Under the pieces are notes generated by a model, which had not been told where the DNA came from, did no database searches, and saw nothing but the letters and a program-made list of their open reading frames with translations. A DNA stretch of 43,168 nucleotides from Candidatus Njordarchaeum guaymasense (lineage in GTDB: Archaea; Asgardarchaeota; Njordarchaeia; Njordarchaeales; Njordarchaeaceae): positions 1 to 43,168 of the forward strand of contig JAUQYT010000016.1 of the NCBI GenBank assembly GCA_030587605.1, written 5' to 3'. Shown here in pieces: positions 24,262-32,895 of this stretch. Every line of letters begins with the position of its first letter. Within the stretch, counting starts at the first letter, position 1. The position numbers and the translations under genes are program-made.

Positions 24262-25635
24262 ATGGTTAGGGACGACAAGCAGCGCGCCACTGTAGTTGGC
24301 GTAGCCGCGGCCTCTTTTTTGACTGGTATCAAACTTGTGGCAGGCATATTAAGCAACAGCCTTGCCGTCTTAGCTGAGGCTGCGCATTCGGCTCTTGACC
24401 TGACTTCCGCCGTTGCCGGCTTCTTCGCCATACGAGCCTCAAATAGACCCGCAGACCGTGAACATACCTATGGTCACGGTAAGGCGGACACTTTGGGAGG
24501 GTTGTTCGCCGCTATTCTACTTCTGGTGACCTGTGGTTGGATTATGCTTGAGGGAATCGATAGGCTACTCTTCCGGACAGTAGTACTCGACATAACTCTT
24601 CTTACTTTCCTCGTCATAATGACTTCAATCGCTGTGGACTCCGAGAGAACCTACGTCTTCCGGAAGATCGGAAGGAAGACGCGTAGTCCAACGATTCAAG
24701 GAGAGTCTCTACACTTCGCAAGTGACATAGCAAGCTCAACAGCCGTACTTGCAGGTCTATTCTTTGTAAGTGTGGGGTACGTAGCGCTGGACACGTACCT
24801 TGCATTGACTATCGCGGTGTATTTCGGATACACGAGCGTAGGTCTAATGGTTGCTAGGGTCAATGACCTTCTAGACCGCGTCCCGTCTGAACTACGCGAC
24901 CGTATTGAACACGTTGCGAAGAGAGTTAAAGGAGTAAGAAGAGTTGATCGCGTTCGGGTTAGAAAGAGCGGGATCAGGATGTTTGTGGACCTCGTAGTGA
25001 GCATCGACCCTAGAACTCCCTTTATGGCATCACACACGATCGCTTCCGAGGTAGAAAAGGCGGTCACTGGCAGGTTCAAGGATAGTGATGTCCTTGTTCA
25101 CGTAAACCCTTCCTTCCACAGGGAGGAAATAACTGACACGATTAGGGAGATAGCTCTCGATCAAGGTGCAACCGGGGTTCACGCGGTTGACATAGAATCC
25201 TACGGTAAAGACTTACATGTCGGCGTTCACCTGGAATTCTCACCCCACACTCCACTCCGCAAAGCACATAACATCGCCTCAAAGATAGAGTCCAGAATAA
25301 AGACACTGCCCAAAATAACTTCGGTGATCACTCATATTGAACCTGAGAAGCAGCAGGATGGGGCGCTGAAGACTGAAAGCCAACCACTAGTTGACAGAAT
25401 ACGCAAATTGGCTTCATCCCAAAAAGGCATAGAGAGTTGCCACGACATCTTTCTAGCGAAGGTCGGACCGGAACTCCACGTCACGATGCACTGTACCTTC
25501 AACGAAAATCTAACAGTAAACAAGGTTCACGAGATAAACACGAGCTTGGAAGAGGCAGTAATTAGAGAAGTGGAAGACGTTGCAGATGTGACCATCCATT
25601 CAGAGCCCAGACTGAAGTCGCATAAGACACAATGA
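24262..25635 (+). CDS. Cation diffusion facilitator transporter with three C-terminal repeats
   Basis: 457 aa, against about 300 in ordinary CDF exporters. Six membrane segments fill residues 1-205. The metal site is HxxxD in TM2 (EAAHSALDLTS) and HxxxD in TM5 (LHFASDIASS), a zinc-type pattern. After TM6 come three copies of the cytoplasmic CDF domain: about 210-290 (ELRDRIEHVAKRVKGVRRVDRVRVRK), about 291-370 (EEITDTIREIALDQGATGVHAVDIES), and about 379-455 (QPLVDRIRKLASSQKGIESCHDIFLAK). Each copy has the HxIAS/HEIN helix and a closing IH.EP strand. It exports Zn2+ or a related divalent ion, with the repeats probably regulating or dimerising. Confidence 0.93.
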   Translation: MVRDDKQRATVVGVAAASFLTGIKLVAGILSNSLAVLAEAAHSALDLTSAVAGFFAIRASNRPADREHTYGHGKADTLGGLFAAILLLVTCGWIMLEGIDRLLFRTVVLDITLLTFLVIMTSIAVDSERTYVFRKIGRKTRSPTIQGESLHFASDIASSTAVLAGLFFVSVGYVALDTYLALTIAVYFGYTSVGLMVARVNDLLDRVPSELRDRIEHVAKRVKGVRRVDRVRVRKSGIRMFVDLVVSIDPRTPFMASHTIASEVEKAVTGRFKDSDVLVHVNPSFHREEITDTIREIALDQGATGVHAVDIESYGKDLHVGVHLEFSPHTPLRKAHNIASKIESRIKTLPKITSVITHIEPEKQQDGALKTESQPLVDRIRKLASSQKGIESCHDIFLAKVGPELHVTMHCTFNENLTVNKVHEINTSLEEAVIREVEDVADVTIHSEPRLKSHKTQ

Positions 25636-25821
25636 TGCTCTCATACGCGAATGAGCACGCTGAGGGTTTCCCTTGGCGGAAGGTAGAGCGGACTTCGCAG
25701 TGTTCGTGATGTCCGTTCTCTCTTTCTCCTCTGCTGTTCTTCAAGGGCGTAGCGAGTGCGTTGCCTACAGCGCTAACATAATTATGAGTTCTCTGCTGTA
25801 TGGAGGCACTTAAGTCATGAC

Positions 25822-26910
25822 CTATGAAGGGAACTTGTACTGACTCAAACCCAATTCAGTCTTCATGGTCACCAAGTCGTTAAGTATACTTCTGTTGATG
25901 GGGATCCCGGTCTTTCTTCTTTCTATTTCCATGTAGTACTCTTTTTCTCCCGCCGTATAGATGCGTTCTTGGCCTGGCGCTTTCTTAGAGTTCCTAAGCG
26001 TTCTGCAAATGTCGCCTGCTATCTTCTTGAAATCGTTCAAGTCGGTGAAACTCTCGACATCGACTGCAATTAGGAAGTGCCCCAACAGATAGGTCTTCGG
26101 ATTGTTTAGGTCTTTCATGAATGGGCCACCCCATAATCCTGCTGAAAGAATCTCAACTGCCGTGGCGTAACCATACCCCTTGTGACCTCCAAAGGTTTCG
26201 CCAGGACCGCCTAACGGGAGAAGAGCAGCGGTTCCTTTGGTTAGTCCATCCAAGATCTTCTTGCTATCAGTCAGGGCTTCACCGTTCTCATTTATGACCC
26301 ATCCTTCAGGTATCGACGTATTCGTCCTCGCTGAAGTCTCGATTTTGCCTCGTTGCGTTATGGATGTGGCGCAATCAATCAAAAAGGGGAACTCTTCGTC
26401 CGTCGGGATACCGATGGCCAGCGGGTTGGTTCCCATCATTGGCTCAACGCCAAAAGTGGGAGGGATCGAGGGCCGAGCATTGGTAACCGTGATGCCGATC
26501 ATCCCCTCTTTGACAGCCATTTGAGAATAGTAGCCTGCGATACCGAAGTGGGTTGAGTTTCCTACAGAAACGGCTCCAGTTCCGTTCTTCTTCGCTTTTT
26601 TAATGGCCATTTCCATAGCTCGATATCCTGCAACATGACCCATCCCATGACCAGCATCCAGTCTTACGTTGGTCCGTGTTTCCTTGATAACTTTGATCTT
26701 GGTAACTGGTGACTGAACGCCAGTCCTGATCCGATCGTAATACATTTTTAGCCTCTGAACTCCGTGCGACTCAATACCACGAAGGTCAGACGCGATCAAC
26801 ACCTCTGCGCAAATCGCCGCGTCTCCCTTAGGAACACCAACTCCAATAAAGACATCTTTCATGAAGCTCTCCAGAGTCTTAGCATCTATAATTAAGATCT
26901 CTTCACTCAT
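25822..26910 (-). CDS. Malate/L-lactate dehydrogenase family (Ldh_2) oxidoreductase
   Basis: 362 aa of the NAD(P)-dependent malate/lactate/sulfolactate/ureidoglycolate dehydrogenase family, which is unrelated in fold to classical LDH. Family features include ASDLRGIESHGVQRLKMYYDRIRTG, HGMGHVAGYRAMEMAI, VGNSTHFGIAGYY, TNARPSIPPTFGVEPMMGTNPLAIGIPT, and GGPGETFGGHKGYGYATAVEI. Members also reduce oxo acids in coenzyme M synthesis and other pathways, so the substrate cannot be fixed. GGGGTG lies about 10 nt before the ATG. Confidence 0.92.
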   Translation of the reverse strand: MSEEILIIDAKTLESFMKDVFIGVGVPKGDAAICAEVLIASDLRGIESHGVQRLKMYYDRIRTGVQSPVTKIKVIKETRTNVRLDAGHGMGHVAGYRAMEMAIKKAKKNGTGAVSVGNSTHFGIAGYYSQMAVKEGMIGITVTNARPSIPPTFGVEPMMGTNPLAIGIPTDEEFPFLIDCATSITQRGKIETSARTNTSIPEGWVINENGEALTDSKKILDGLTKGTAALLPLGGPGETFGGHKGYGYATAVEILSAGLWGGPFMKDLNNPKTYLLGHFLIAVDVESFTDLNDFKKIAGDICRTLRNSKKAPGQERIYTAGEKEYYMEIERRKTGIPINRSILNDLVTMKTELGLSQYKFPS

Positions 26911-27085
26911 CCCAATTCACACCCCTAAACGAGTTAAGTTCACACTATCTTTTAGTCAACATATTAAGATTTAGTTTGACGGTCATGTGAAGACCTATTA
27001 CAGATTTTGGTAATGGTTAAGCATAAAGCCTCGGAACTGGAATAAGTGATCTGAATAAGCCTTCGTAGTCTAAGAGGGTGATTGT

Positions 27086-27604
27086 ATGCCGAGAATCTTG
27101 GTAGTATATGATTCTCAGACTGGAAACACTGAGAAGATGGCGCAGGCGGTTGGGGAAGGCATTGGAAAAGTGACCGGAGTTGATTCTGAGATCAAGAAGG
27201 TGGACCGAACAAGCCTTGACGACTTGGTTGGTGCCGACGGAATCGTAATGGGCTCGCCAACATATTACGGGCAAATGTCAGCAAAACTCAAAGCTCTAAT
27301 AGACTCGTCAGAGAAGATTCATGGGAAACTCGAAGGCAAAGTTGGTGCCGCATTTACCAGTTCCGGTGGAACAGCAACCGGTGCAGAAACAACATTACTC
27401 TCTATATTGCAGACAATGCTGGTGCACGGCATGATCGTTCAAGGGCGACCTGATGACAAGCACTATGGCGCGGCAGCTGTAGAAACCCCACGCGCAGGAG
27501 AACTGAAGTTCTGCATAGAACTTGGAAGTAGAGTAGCAAAGCTGGTCTTGAGGCTGACAGGGGGCCATTCCGTGGAGTCACCCAGCAAGGAACGCAAGAA
27601 GTGA
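27086..27604 (+). CDS. WrbA-like flavodoxin-fold protein
   Basis: 172 aa. The FMN phosphate loop is SQTGNTEKMAQAVGEGI (about 10-26), followed by GSPTYYGQMSAKLKALIDSS and TSSGGTATGAETTLLSILQTMLVHGMIVQG, which match WrbA/NADPH:quinone reductases. It is 20-30 residues shorter than typical WrbA and has a basic tail. The start has GGGTGA 5 nt upstream. It is 10 nt from the NAD kinase-like gene, so they are likely an operon. Confidence 0.93.
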   Translation: MPRILVVYDSQTGNTEKMAQAVGEGIGKVTGVDSEIKKVDRTSLDDLVGADGIVMGSPTYYGQMSAKLKALIDSSEKIHGKLEGKVGAAFTSSGGTATGAETTLLSILQTMLVHGMIVQGRPDDKHYGAAAVETPRAGELKFCIELGSRVAKLVLRLTGGHSVESPSKERKK

Positions 27605-27614
27605 ACAAAGAAAA

Positions 27615-28811
27615 ATGAAATTGGGTTTTCTCGTCAACCCCGTTGCGGGCATGGGCGGTCGAGTAGGCCTAAAAGGAACTGATGAGGTTGTGAAGGAAGC
27701 TGTGAAACGCGGAGCCAAGCCTCTTTCACCGCTAAGAGCAGTTGAATTCCTCGAGGCGCTGAAGAGAAGCTTCGAGAGGAAAATCAGATTCCCAGACGTT
27801 GTCACCTGCAAAGGAGCGATGGGCGAAGACGAGCTGAAAGCAGCCGGATTGAAAGCACATGGAGTTCTACCGATACCTGCCACTGGCCCGAGAGCGGAAG
27901 GCTATCACCCTAGCGATATTACTGCCTCTTTCTATGCGAGCAGCGCTCAAGATACTAAAAAGGCGGTTGCGGATTTTGCGGACCAAAAGGTCGATCTAAT
28001 AGTCTTCGTGGGCGGAGATGGAACCGCAAGAGACGTACTGGGTGTGTTGAAGAAGTCGGAATCAGCTTTTCTTCCACCCGCTCTTGGCGTTCCTTCTGGC
28101 GTAAAGATGTACAGCGGAGTTTTCGCCTTGAACCCCGTCAACGCGGCTGAGATAGTTGCCCTATATTCTGACGGGAAGGCTGAAGTCAGTGACCTGGAGG
28201 TTATGGACGTAGACGAGGAGGCCTTCAGGAGTGACAGGCTCTCCGTCCGGCTCTACGGCTACATGAAGTGCTTGTACGTGCCCATGATGAGCCAAACTAG
28301 CAAGGAGCTTTCACCTGACGCAGTTGACGAGAAGGAGAACCAGAAGGCACTAGCCAAGACAATCATCGAAGACATGGATTCAAACGCGCTCTATATCCTT
28401 GGACCAGGAACAACAGTGAAATGCCTTGTAGATATGTTAGGCGCTAAGAAGACCACCCTCGGAGTTGACTTGTACCACAAGGGTCAGACGATAGCTCTTG
28501 ACGTTGACGAGGAAACCATTCTCAAGGAAATTAGGAAACACGGGGGTAGGAGAAGAACGTGGATAGTTGTCTCCCCAATCGGGCGACAAGGCATCATATT
28601 TGGTAGAGGAAACCAGCAGATAAGCCCGAAAGTCATAAGAGAGGTTGGCAAAGACCACATAATTGCGATGGCCACGAAGACTAAGGTAAGAGACATAGAC
28701 GGCGGATACCTGAAAGTCGACACAGGCGACAAAGACGTAGACCGCTTGCTCAATGGATACTTAAAGGTCATAACGGACTACAGAGAGTGGAGAATGCTTC
28801 AAGTGCGCTGA
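27615..28811 (+). CDS. ATP-NAD kinase-like protein (COG3199/AcoX type)
   Basis: 398 aa. The NAD-kinase fold is shown by the N-terminal GFLVNPVAGMGGRVGLKGTD and the nucleotide loop FVGGDGTARDVL. GVPSGVKMYSGVFALNP is typical of the COG3199 group. The C-terminal half holds LGPGTTVKCLVDML, VSPIGRQGIIFGRGNQQISPKVIREV and TKTKVRDIDGGYLKVDTGD. It probably phosphorylates NAD to NADP or acts on a related nucleotide. The WrbA-like gene upstream is probably co-transcribed. Confidence 0.9.
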   Translation: MKLGFLVNPVAGMGGRVGLKGTDEVVKEAVKRGAKPLSPLRAVEFLEALKRSFERKIRFPDVVTCKGAMGEDELKAAGLKAHGVLPIPATGPRAEGYHPSDITASFYASSAQDTKKAVADFADQKVDLIVFVGGDGTARDVLGVLKKSESAFLPPALGVPSGVKMYSGVFALNPVNAAEIVALYSDGKAEVSDLEVMDVDEEAFRSDRLSVRLYGYMKCLYVPMMSQTSKELSPDAVDEKENQKALAKTIIEDMDSNALYILGPGTTVKCLVDMLGAKKTTLGVDLYHKGQTIALDVDEETILKEIRKHGGRRRTWIVVSPIGRQGIIFGRGNQQISPKVIREVGKDHIIAMATKTKVRDIDGGYLKVDTGDKDVDRLLNGYLKVITDYREWRMLQVR

Positions 28812-28927
28812 GCAGGAAGACCCAATGTTACTTGCACCCTCTTGCATCCACAATCATGGTTCCCTTGCATCTCAAGAGGTTCATGGAGGTAGTCAATTGT
28901 GCCTAACGTCATCTAGCAGTGCAAGAG

Positions 28928-28948
28928 AAGCTGCTAAAGGCAGCTTTT
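28928..28948 (+). terminator. Hairpin plus T-run after the NAD kinase-like gene
   Basis: AAGCTGC-TAAAG-GCAGCTT followed by TT: a perfect 7-bp stem with a 5-nt loop and short T-run, about 115 nt after the stop. It resembles an intrinsic terminator. Confidence 0.45.
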
Positions 28949-29000
28949 AGGCAGCAGAGAATCTCAGAATTGGAATCCAAGTTCTAGTAAGGTGCTTTTC

Positions 29001-29453
29001 TTGTCAAAGAGGGCGCGAGAGAAGAAGCACGCCAACCTTCAACGCTGGCTATCTTTCTTGCTAGCAATGGTTGCCGGCGGTCTCTTGGTAGTAGCTGGAG
29101 TGACCGGCAGTCTGGGAATTCTCGGTGACGCGTTCAAAGAGATTTCTTCACTGCTTCCTCAGTTGGCTGGTCTGATCCACATAACACTCATGCTACTGAC
29201 GGTGATCGCCTCGCTCGGCGGTGTTACGGTTATCGCTGGTGGATTTCTTGTTTTGAAGAAGAAGAGAATGACTGGTAAACTCTTCATAAGCCTAGGCGGA
29301 AGTGTCGGTTTGGTCGGATTCGCAATCAATCTGTTTTCAGGGCTAGGCCTCAGCTGGGCTATACTCTCAAGCATTGTTGCCATCTTTGTCGCTGGACAGT
29401 CCATGGGCTGGATCGGGCTGATCCTCTCGCTAATTGCCAGGATTATTGCTTAG
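29001..29453 (+). CDS. Four-helix membrane protein, tandem paralogue A
   Basis: About 150 aa from TTG 29001, with AGGTG 6 nt upstream; a GTG at 28992 is an alternative. Four hydrophobic segments are seen (about 16-38, 52-78, 90-112, 118-145), with a basic N-terminal tail. Conserved with the next gene: VAGVTGSLGILGDAF, LLTVIASLGGVTVIAGGFLVL, TGKLFISLG, AIFVAGQSMGWIGLILS. Family not recognised. No catalytic residues are obvious; it may be a structural or stress-related membrane protein. Confidence 0.75.
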   Translation: MSKRAREKKHANLQRWLSFLLAMVAGGLLVVAGVTGSLGILGDAFKEISSLLPQLAGLIHITLMLLTVIASLGGVTVIAGGFLVLKKKRMTGKLFISLGGSVGLVGFAINLFSGLGLSWAILSSIVAIFVAGQSMGWIGLILSLIARIIA

Positions 29454-29591
29454 AACAGGCACAAGTTCGTTGAAGAATTATATCACTCAGAAAAATGGGC
29501 AGAGGTCGCCTGCATTGATAGTTAACTATAATAGGTGCGATTGTATAATGATGGTTCCAAAAAATAAACTAGTATTGTGGTAGTGATTTCA

Positions 29592-30050
29592 TTGTCTGCG
29601 AAAGAAGGTAGGAAGGGGTCTGGTGTCGGTAAACTTCGCTTCGCTTTCTTGTTGGCTTTGGTTGCGGGTACTCTTATGATACTAGCGGGGGTAACTGGTA
29701 GCGTCGGTATCCTCGGTTTCGCCTTCGCGGAGCTCGAAGCGCACTTTCCCCAATACGCTACAGCCATCGGGTACGTTCTGATAGCCCTGACTGTGATTGC
29801 TTCACTTGGTGGCGTAGCAGTTATCATCGGCGGATTCCTCGTCTTGGGCGGAAGGGTGACAACAGGTAAACTTTTCATTGGCTTAGGGGCGGGGTTTGGG
29901 CTGATCACTGTCGTGATAGGCTTGGTCTCAGGTTTGGCTCAAGGCTATGGTCTGTACGCAAGTTTCATTGCCGTCTTCGCAACCGGTCAAACTCTAGGCT
30001 GGGTCGGTCTCTTTCTATCCATACTTGCGAGAATGTTCGCCAGGAAGTGA
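29592..30050 (+). CDS. Four-helix membrane protein, tandem paralogue B
   Basis: About 152 aa from TTG 29592, with GGTAGTGA about 5 nt upstream; the frame opens at GTG 29577. It has the same layout as its neighbour: LAGVTGSVGILGFAF, ALTVIASLGGVAVIIGGFLVL, TGKLFIGLGAG, AVFATGQTLGWVGLFLSILAR. Clear similarity along the whole length indicates tandem duplication. A T-run follows the stop. Confidence 0.75.
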   Translation: MSAKEGRKGSGVGKLRFAFLLALVAGTLMILAGVTGSVGILGFAFAELEAHFPQYATAIGYVLIALTVIASLGGVAVIIGGFLVLGGRVTTGKLFIGLGAGFGLITVVIGLVSGLAQGYGLYASFIAVFATGQTLGWVGLFLSILARMFARK

Positions 30051-30095
30051 CAGTTAGGCATCGCTTCTCTGGTTATGACAGAGTCCTTCCCCAGC

Positions 30096-30107
30096 TTTTC
30101 TTTTTTT
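30096..30107 (+). terminator. T-rich terminator after the tandem membrane genes
   Basis: A TTTTCTTTTTTT run starts 46 nt after the stop of paralogue B. It is a typical archaeal T-tract. Confidence 0.5.
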
Positions 30108-30174
30108 AGTCACCGATTTCCTACGTTGAGAAAGTGTCCTCATAGGACGAACTCGACCGACTCCTCTCAAAGAG

Positions 30175-30185
30175 TATTTATAATA
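30175..30185 (+). promoter_or_regulatory. TATA box for the thiamine-binding protein gene
   Basis: TATTTATAATA lies about 115 nt before the ATG, implying a transcript start near 30210 and a leader of about 90 nt. No thiamine-pyrophosphate riboswitch core is recognisable in that leader. Confidence 0.45.
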
Positions 30186-30296
30186 CATGCGAGAGAGAAC
30201 ATAGCGTGGAGGATTGGATCGGGGAATAAGTGATAAGAATAGACAGAACACCAGAAACTATGCGAAGTCAGGAATAGATGAGGGTGATGGATAATA

Positions 30297-30623
30297 ATGG
30301 TGGTTGTGGTTGAACTGAGCATCATCCCCTTGGGGGAAGGCCCCAGTGTCGGGAAGCATTTGGCTCATGCGGTAAGGGCGCTTGAAGGCTTCGGTGTGAA
30401 GTTCGAGGTGACGCCGATGAGCACGGTCTTCGAAGCAGAAGACGTTGAAGGCGCATTTGAGGCTGTGAAGGCTGCTCACGAAGCAGTTTTCTTGGGCACT
30501 AATGGAAAAGTCAAGAGAGTTATCACGACTGTGAAGGTTGACGATAGACGTGATGTTGAGAAAGGCATGGAGGAGAAAGTAAAGTCAATAATGGAAGCAG
30601 TAGAAGCGGAAGAGCAGGACTAG
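30297..30623 (+). CDS. MTH1187-family thiamine-binding protein
   Basis: 108 aa. Family features are the N-terminal VELSIIPLGEGPSVGKHLAHAV, FEVTPMSTVFEAEDVEGAFEAVKAAHEAVF, and RVITTVKVDDRRD. Members are ferredoxin-like tetramers, and some bind thiamine. The start has GGGTGA about 9 nt upstream. No thiamine synthesis gene lies nearby. Confidence 0.92.
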   Translation: MVVVVELSIIPLGEGPSVGKHLAHAVRALEGFGVKFEVTPMSTVFEAEDVEGAFEAVKAAHEAVFLGTNGKVKRVITTVKVDDRRDVEKGMEEKVKSIMEAVEAEEQD

Positions 30624-30772
30624 ACGAGGAATGAAGTCGAATCGATCAAGGCTGGTTAGACTTAGCCCCTTGCCATTCTCCCCTTGTGGTAAGAAATCAA
30701 CCTTGGTTCGCGAGTCTCATTTCTTGCGAAGATCACAATTTTTATGGTAGACTATATAGGGAAGAGAGAACG

Positions 30773-30782
30773 TTATATTTAT
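30773..30782 (+). promoter_or_regulatory. TATA box for the small zinc-ribbon gene
   Basis: TTATATTTAT lies about 75 nt before the TTG start, with a second TATA-like stretch (ACTATATAGG) at 30751-30760. The imperfect inverted repeat TTCGCGAG/CTTGCGAA just upstream (about 30709-30731) may be a regulator site. Confidence 0.4.
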
Positions 30783-30852
30783 CTCGAAGCGTCTAGTTAG
30801 GTTAGATTTAGAAAATCATTCACGATACGCATGTCTGGAGGTTTGATTCAAT

Positions 30853-31038
30853 TTGCCAAAAGAACCGAAGGAAGCTCCTCCAAAGGAATCTACTGGATCC
30901 CGAGTCGTCTGTCCAAAATGTGGATCGATCCGTGTTCATAGCGGAGAAGAAAAGGGCAAAGTAATGACCTATATTGGCGGTATGCCTGTCTACAAGAAAC
31001 TCTGGGTTTGCAGGGACTGCGGAAACCAATGGGGATGA
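30853..31038 (+). CDS. Small zinc-ribbon protein
   Basis: 61 aa starting at TTG 30853, with GGAGG 10 nt upstream. One zinc ribbon: C20-x2-C23 (CPKCGS) and C53-x2-C56 (CRDCGNQWG), with a hydrophobic middle (KVMTYIGGMPVYKKLWV). The N-terminal 18 residues are Lys/Glu/Pro-rich. It may bind nucleic acid or a protein partner; the family is not further recognised. Confidence 0.75.
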   Translation: MPKEPKEAPPKESTGSRVVCPKCGSIRVHSGEEKGKVMTYIGGMPVYKKLWVCRDCGNQWG

Positions 31039-31349
31039 GCCGGCAGCAGGCGCATTCGCCAAACGTTAGTAATTATAGTGATCGCCGGAAGCGACATTCG
31101 AATCACACGGTTGCCCTAGAGCCCACCTTGATCCCTTAGACGAATGTTCTTCCGCGCCGCCAGTTCGTTTGACGAGCCAAAGAGTTACCCTATCTTGGGC
31201 GATTATCCATCTCCAGAAATCTTTCTTTTGTATCGATACTCCAAAACAGAACCAGGGCCATAATTTATATCCTTCCAAAAAAAGAAAGAAATGGTCTTGC
31301 AGGAAGACTAGATCCTCATTTCTTGGTTCTAAGTCGGTCACGGTATCAG
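31039..31349. other. 311-bp region without a convincing gene
   Basis: Overlapping frames on both strands (67 and 91 codons) lack ribosome sites and motifs. The region holds a T7 tract for the minus-strand symporter gene (31277-31283) and an isolated TATA-like AATTTATAT near 31262. Confidence 0.4.
31277..31283 (-). terminator. T7 terminator after the GPH symporter gene
   Basis: Seven T on the minus strand, followed by further T/C-rich sequence, about 66 nt after the stop at 31350. Confidence 0.45.
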
Positions 31350-32774
31350 CTATTTCCTATGAATACGCTTAGCTTTTTCTTTGTGGAGTTTTGCCAGATC
31401 TTGTTTCAGTTTGATAAAGCGCTCTCCGTGGATTGGGTAGAACTTGAATATTAGAACACCTACGATAAGCGCTAGGAATGGCACTATTGAGATTGCTTGT
31501 CTAATACCATCCAGGACAGCGGCTGGCTGGGGCTGTGGTATTCCGCCTATCGGGTAGACGAATCCCCTCATCCCCAAGAAGACCAGGTCTGTCAACGCGA
31601 CTAGGAGAAAGCCCCAACGAACTACGAACGTGTTTATTCCGTAGAAGACCCCCTCTCTTCTTTTCCCCGTGACAATTTCGTCTTCATCGATTGCATCTCC
31701 AAGCGCTATCTCGTGCGTCATCATTACACCTGAAAGACCTATTCCTATCAGAACAAGCGTGACGAGTATCAACGTCAAGTCCGCGGCGAAGAGAAGAGGA
31801 AGACACGATACTCCAAACCATGTCATCGCGATCATCAATGTTCTCTTGGTTCCCAGCCGCTTGTTGACGAATTGCCACAAGAACAGGAAGGGTATCGCTG
31901 AGATGAACATCGCACCAAGCAACAGTGTCGTAAGACTGAAATCATTTAGGATGTAGCGGGTGAATAGCGGTGTAAAAGCTGGGAGCAGAAGCCAAGTGTA
32001 CTGGATCATCAAGTTTGCGCCAACGAAAGTCAGGAAAGCTTTGTTTTTCAATGTCTGCTTAATTGCCTGAACTGGTGGCAATGTTGGCTCAAGGTAAAAC
32101 TCAGGTCTCTCTCTGCTTCCAAGAATGGATAGCAGAAACATAGCTGCAGCAATACTTCCTAGTATTAGTCCCATCCAAAGATATCCTGGCAACTGATTTG
32201 ATCCTTCAGAGAACGTCGATACTAGGACGGGTGGTAGAGCGAAAGCAAGTATTAGACCTAACATTGCAAGGAGCTGTCTTGACGCGTTTACGTTTGTCCT
32301 TTCCTTGAAGTCAGGGAACATTTCGATGTAAAGCGAAAAGTATGGAACAGTGACAAATGTATAGAATGTGTCGAATATGCTCAACGTGATCAGAAGGTAG
32401 AAGAACATGGTTATATTGTAGGGGACAGCGAGCGGAGCGCCAACTAATGCCGGGAACCAAACCAAGATGAAGAATACAAGCGTCAAAGGCGTTAAGAACG
32501 CGACAAAGGGGATTCTTCTCCCCCACCGGGTTTTCGTCCTATCAGTGACATAACCTGCTATCGGATCGTTGAAGGCGTTCCAAATCCCATATATCATCAG
32601 AGCCAATCCGTATAACCCAATATCTAGACCTACTATGCTTTGATAGTAATCCATCAAGTAGACAGCAACTACGTTGTAGAAAAGCGGTGAACCCAAGTTT
32701 CCAAAGGTGTAGACGATCTTCCTACCAAGACCTATTCCACTCTTTAGACTTGCAAGCTCATCATTTCTCTTCAA
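31350..32774 (-). CDS. GPH-family (MelB-like) sugar:cation symporter
   Basis: About 474 aa with 12 predicted membrane helices. The family signature DPIAGYVTDRTKTRWGRRIPFV (near residues 68-89) is clear, preceded by GNLGSPLFYNVVAVYLMDYYQ. These carriers move glycosides, pentosides or hexuronides with Na+ or H+. I chose TTG 32774 with AGGAG about 9 nt upstream; the frame is open to a TTG at 32810. It lies 121 nt after the amidohydrolase gene on the same strand and may be co-transcribed with it. Confidence 0.9.
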   Translation of the reverse strand: MKRNDELASLKSGIGLGRKIVYTFGNLGSPLFYNVVAVYLMDYYQSIVGLDIGLYGLALMIYGIWNAFNDPIAGYVTDRTKTRWGRRIPFVAFLTPLTLVFFILVWFPALVGAPLAVPYNITMFFYLLITLSIFDTFYTFVTVPYFSLYIEMFPDFKERTNVNASRQLLAMLGLILAFALPPVLVSTFSEGSNQLPGYLWMGLILGSIAAAMFLLSILGSRERPEFYLEPTLPPVQAIKQTLKNKAFLTFVGANLMIQYTWLLLPAFTPLFTRYILNDFSLTTLLLGAMFISAIPFLFLWQFVNKRLGTKRTLMIAMTWFGVSCLPLLFAADLTLILVTLVLIGIGLSGVMMTHEIALGDAIDEDEIVTGKRREGVFYGINTFVVRWGFLLVALTDLVFLGMRGFVYPIGGIPQPQPAAVLDGIRQAISIVPFLALIVGVLIFKFYPIHGERFIKLKQDLAKLHKEKAKRIHRK

Positions 32775-32895
32775 AACGCTATTCTCCTGGTACAGTGGAT
32801 GGTGCGCCAACGTAGAGTTGGCTGTTGTCGCCCTATTTCGATTCCTTCATGAATAAAAGGCTTTCCTAGCAGTCATACTGCCAGCACGTTCGCCG

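Noticed and set aside
30186..30296. Thiamine pyrophosphate riboswitch before the thiamine-binding protein gene
   Set aside because: The leader lacks the conserved CTGAGA and ACCTGATC-type core elements.
31066..31341. 91-codon minus-strand and 67-codon plus-strand frames between the zinc ribbon and symporter genes
   Set aside because: They overlap each other, have no ribosome site, and contain a T-tract expected of a terminator.
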